Shown here one piece after another: positions 7,140-8,217 of a DNA stretch of 8,217 nucleotides (within the stretch, counting starts at the first letter, position 1; the number at the start of each line of letters is the position of its first letter). Position numbers and translations under genes: made by a program. Location: contig JAITIJ010000094.1 of NCBI GenBank assembly GCA_031279495.1, positions 1 through 8,217 on the forward strand. The letters are read 5' to 3'. Under the pieces are notes generated by a model that worked only from the letters and a program-made list of their open reading frames with translations, ran no database searches and was not told the origin of the DNA. This DNA is from Holosporales bacterium (GTDB lineage: Bacteria > Pseudomonadota > Alphaproteobacteria > UBA3830 > JAIRMZ01).

Positions 7140-7310
7140 AAGACTACAAATATCCTGAAACTTTCACTACTTTTGTCGGTTTATCCGATTTTACCTTGTC
7201 TATCCTAAATCATTCTGCGGCTCTATAACTACCTTTAATAGCCCACTCACCTCTAGACTTTTTGTCCCTCAGATGGCATAAACCTAGAAAAGGGGAGGGC
7301 GCGCTATTCC
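7107..7310. promoter_or_regulatory. Divergent intergenic region between the S8 lipoprotein gene and proS
   Basis: These 204 bases must hold the starts of transcription for both the minus-strand lipoprotein gene and proS. The proS ribosome binding site is clear. A TATAAC box at 7224-7229 could be a proS -10 element, but no good -35 sits at the right distance. No convincing sigma70 pair was found for the minus-strand gene. Promoter positions here are therefore open. Confidence 0.35.
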
Positions 7311-8217
7311 ATGCGTCTATCAGCATATTTCCTTCCGACATTAAAAGAAGCTCCTACAGAAGCAACGATCGTATCGCACCAATTGATGTTGCGCGCTGGA
7401 TTAGTCGTCCAAACGGCATCTGGCATCTATTCCTGGCTGCCTCTTGGCTTGCGCGCTTTAACCAAGATCACGCGAATTATTGAAGAAGAGCAAGCCTTAA
7501 TCGGAGCCAATCAGATCTTAATGACAACGCTTCAACCTTCTGAGCTATGGCATGAAAGCGGACGGTATAATTCGTATGGCGAAGAGATGCTGCGTTTCAA
7601 AGATCGTCGCGGGCACGAACTTTTGTACAGTCCCACCAATGAGGAACAAATCACCGATATTTTTCGGCGCTTCGTAAAGAGTTATCGGCAATTGCCGCAG
7701 AACTTTTTCCAAATTCACTGGAAATTTCGTGATGAAATTCGTCCGCGTTTCGGTATCATGCGTGGACGCGAATTTTTGATGAAAGACGGCTATTCCTTTG
7801 ATTTAGATCTCGAGAGTGCAAAGAAAACTTATGACAGAGTTTTTAAAGCCTATCTTACGACTTTCCGACGTATGGGGTTAGTGCCTATTCCGGTACGTGC
7901 CGAATCGGGCGCCATCGGTGGCGACATGAGCCACGAATTCCAGATCCTGGCTGAAACAGGAGAAAGCGTTCTGTTCTATGATTCGTTTTTGTTAGAGCCA
8001 ATGCTTGCGTCTGAAAAAGAACGCGCTTCTGCCTATGCGGTTTCTCAGGAAAAGCACAATCCATATACATGTCCTGTTCCCCCTAATCGTCTTCGGCAAT
8101 CGCGCGGAATCGAAGTCGGACACATATTCCATTTCGGGACGAAGTATACGCAAGCGATGGGAGTCTCTGTTATGGGACCAGATGGCACTCCGATCTATCC
8201 GGAAATGGGATCTTATG
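7311..8217 (+). CDS. proS: Prolyl-tRNA synthetase, 5' part (runs off the right edge)
   Basis: ProS attaches proline to tRNA-Pro in the cytoplasm. The first 302 codons are present and uninterrupted; the window cuts the rest, which should hold motif 3 and the anticodon-binding domain. The start MRLSAYFLPTLKEAPTEA is the standard ProS opening. LRAGLVVQTASGIYSWLPLG (28-46) covers motif 1. PTNEE (109-113) and motif 2, FRDEIRPRFGIMRGREFLMKDGYSF (139-163), are class II hallmarks. Only about 40 residues separate FYDS (222-225) from SRGIEVGHIF (264-273), so the large editing insertion of longer bacterial ProS is absent, as in alphaproteobacteria (family about 440 residues). Misacylated Ala-tRNA-Pro would then need a free-standing editing protein. 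AGGGGAGGG at 7291-7299 is the ribosome binding site, 11 nt from the ATG. Confidence 0.96.
   Translation, partial: MRLSAYFLPTLKEAPTEATIVSHQLMLRAGLVVQTASGIYSWLPLGLRALTKITRIIEEEQALIGANQILMTTLQPSELWHESGRYNSYGEEMLRFKDRRGHELLYSPTNEEQITDIFRRFVKSYRQLPQNFFQIHWKFRDEIRPRFGIMRGREFLMKDGYSFDLDLESAKKTYDRVFKAYLTTFRRMGLVPIPVRAESGAIGGDMSHEFQILAETGESVLFYDSFLLEPMLASEKERASAYAVSQEKHNPYTCPVPPNRLRQSRGIEVGHIFHFGTKYTQAMGVSVMGPDGTPIYPEMGSY

Noticed and set aside
6852..7208. A 118-codon + strand frame over the start of the S8 gene
   Set aside because: It is antisense to the signal peptide, linker and early S8 domain; its Ser/Pro/Phe-rich runs are the complement of the Gly/Glu-rich linker.
7262..7483. A 73-codon + strand frame overlapping the proS start
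   Set aside because: It is out of frame with the unmistakable ProS N terminus and has no family features.

Overview
The window is a bacterial segment of moderate GC content. It most likely comes from an alphaproteobacterium, possibly a host-associated lineage with a reduced genome. The prolyl-tRNA synthetase is of the alphaproteobacterial short type, without the large editing insertion. The gatCAB amidotransferase operon is typical of bacteria that make Asn-tRNA and/or Gln-tRNA indirectly. Two secreted or surface protease genes, one of them broken, sit between translation genes. The order or genus cannot be fixed from the sequence alone.

Layout. Positions 1-39 are the 3' half of a tRNA-Asp. 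Only 18 nt later begins a tight operon on the + strand: gatC (58-345), gatA (352-1824) and gatB (1824-3302). GatA and GatB overlap by one base (TAATG). The operon encodes the three subunits of the tRNA-dependent amidotransferase.

The next ~3.8 kb (3303-7106) is accessory. At 3496-4486 (+) lies the wreck of a gene for a secreted HExxH zinc metallopeptidase. It has a good promoter, ribosome binding site and signal peptide, but an in-frame TAA after codon 48 and a frameshift near 3900. A gene-poor 331-nt stretch follows (4487-4817). On the minus strand, 4818-7082 (or 7106) encodes a large lipoprotein with a subtilisin (S8) domain and a C-terminal part resembling an autotransporter beta-barrel, in the style of Bordetella SphB1 and Neisseria NalP. 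It has a Glu where the catalytic Asp is expected and 26 cysteines, both odd for this class.

A 204-nt divergent intergenic region leads to proS (7311 to the right edge, + strand, truncated by the window). The housekeeping genes at both ends (tRNA-Asp, gatCAB, proS) all serve tRNA charging. The middle reads as a slot for secreted proteases in which at least one gene is decaying. No insertion sequence, CRISPR array, origin or convincing intrinsic terminator was seen.
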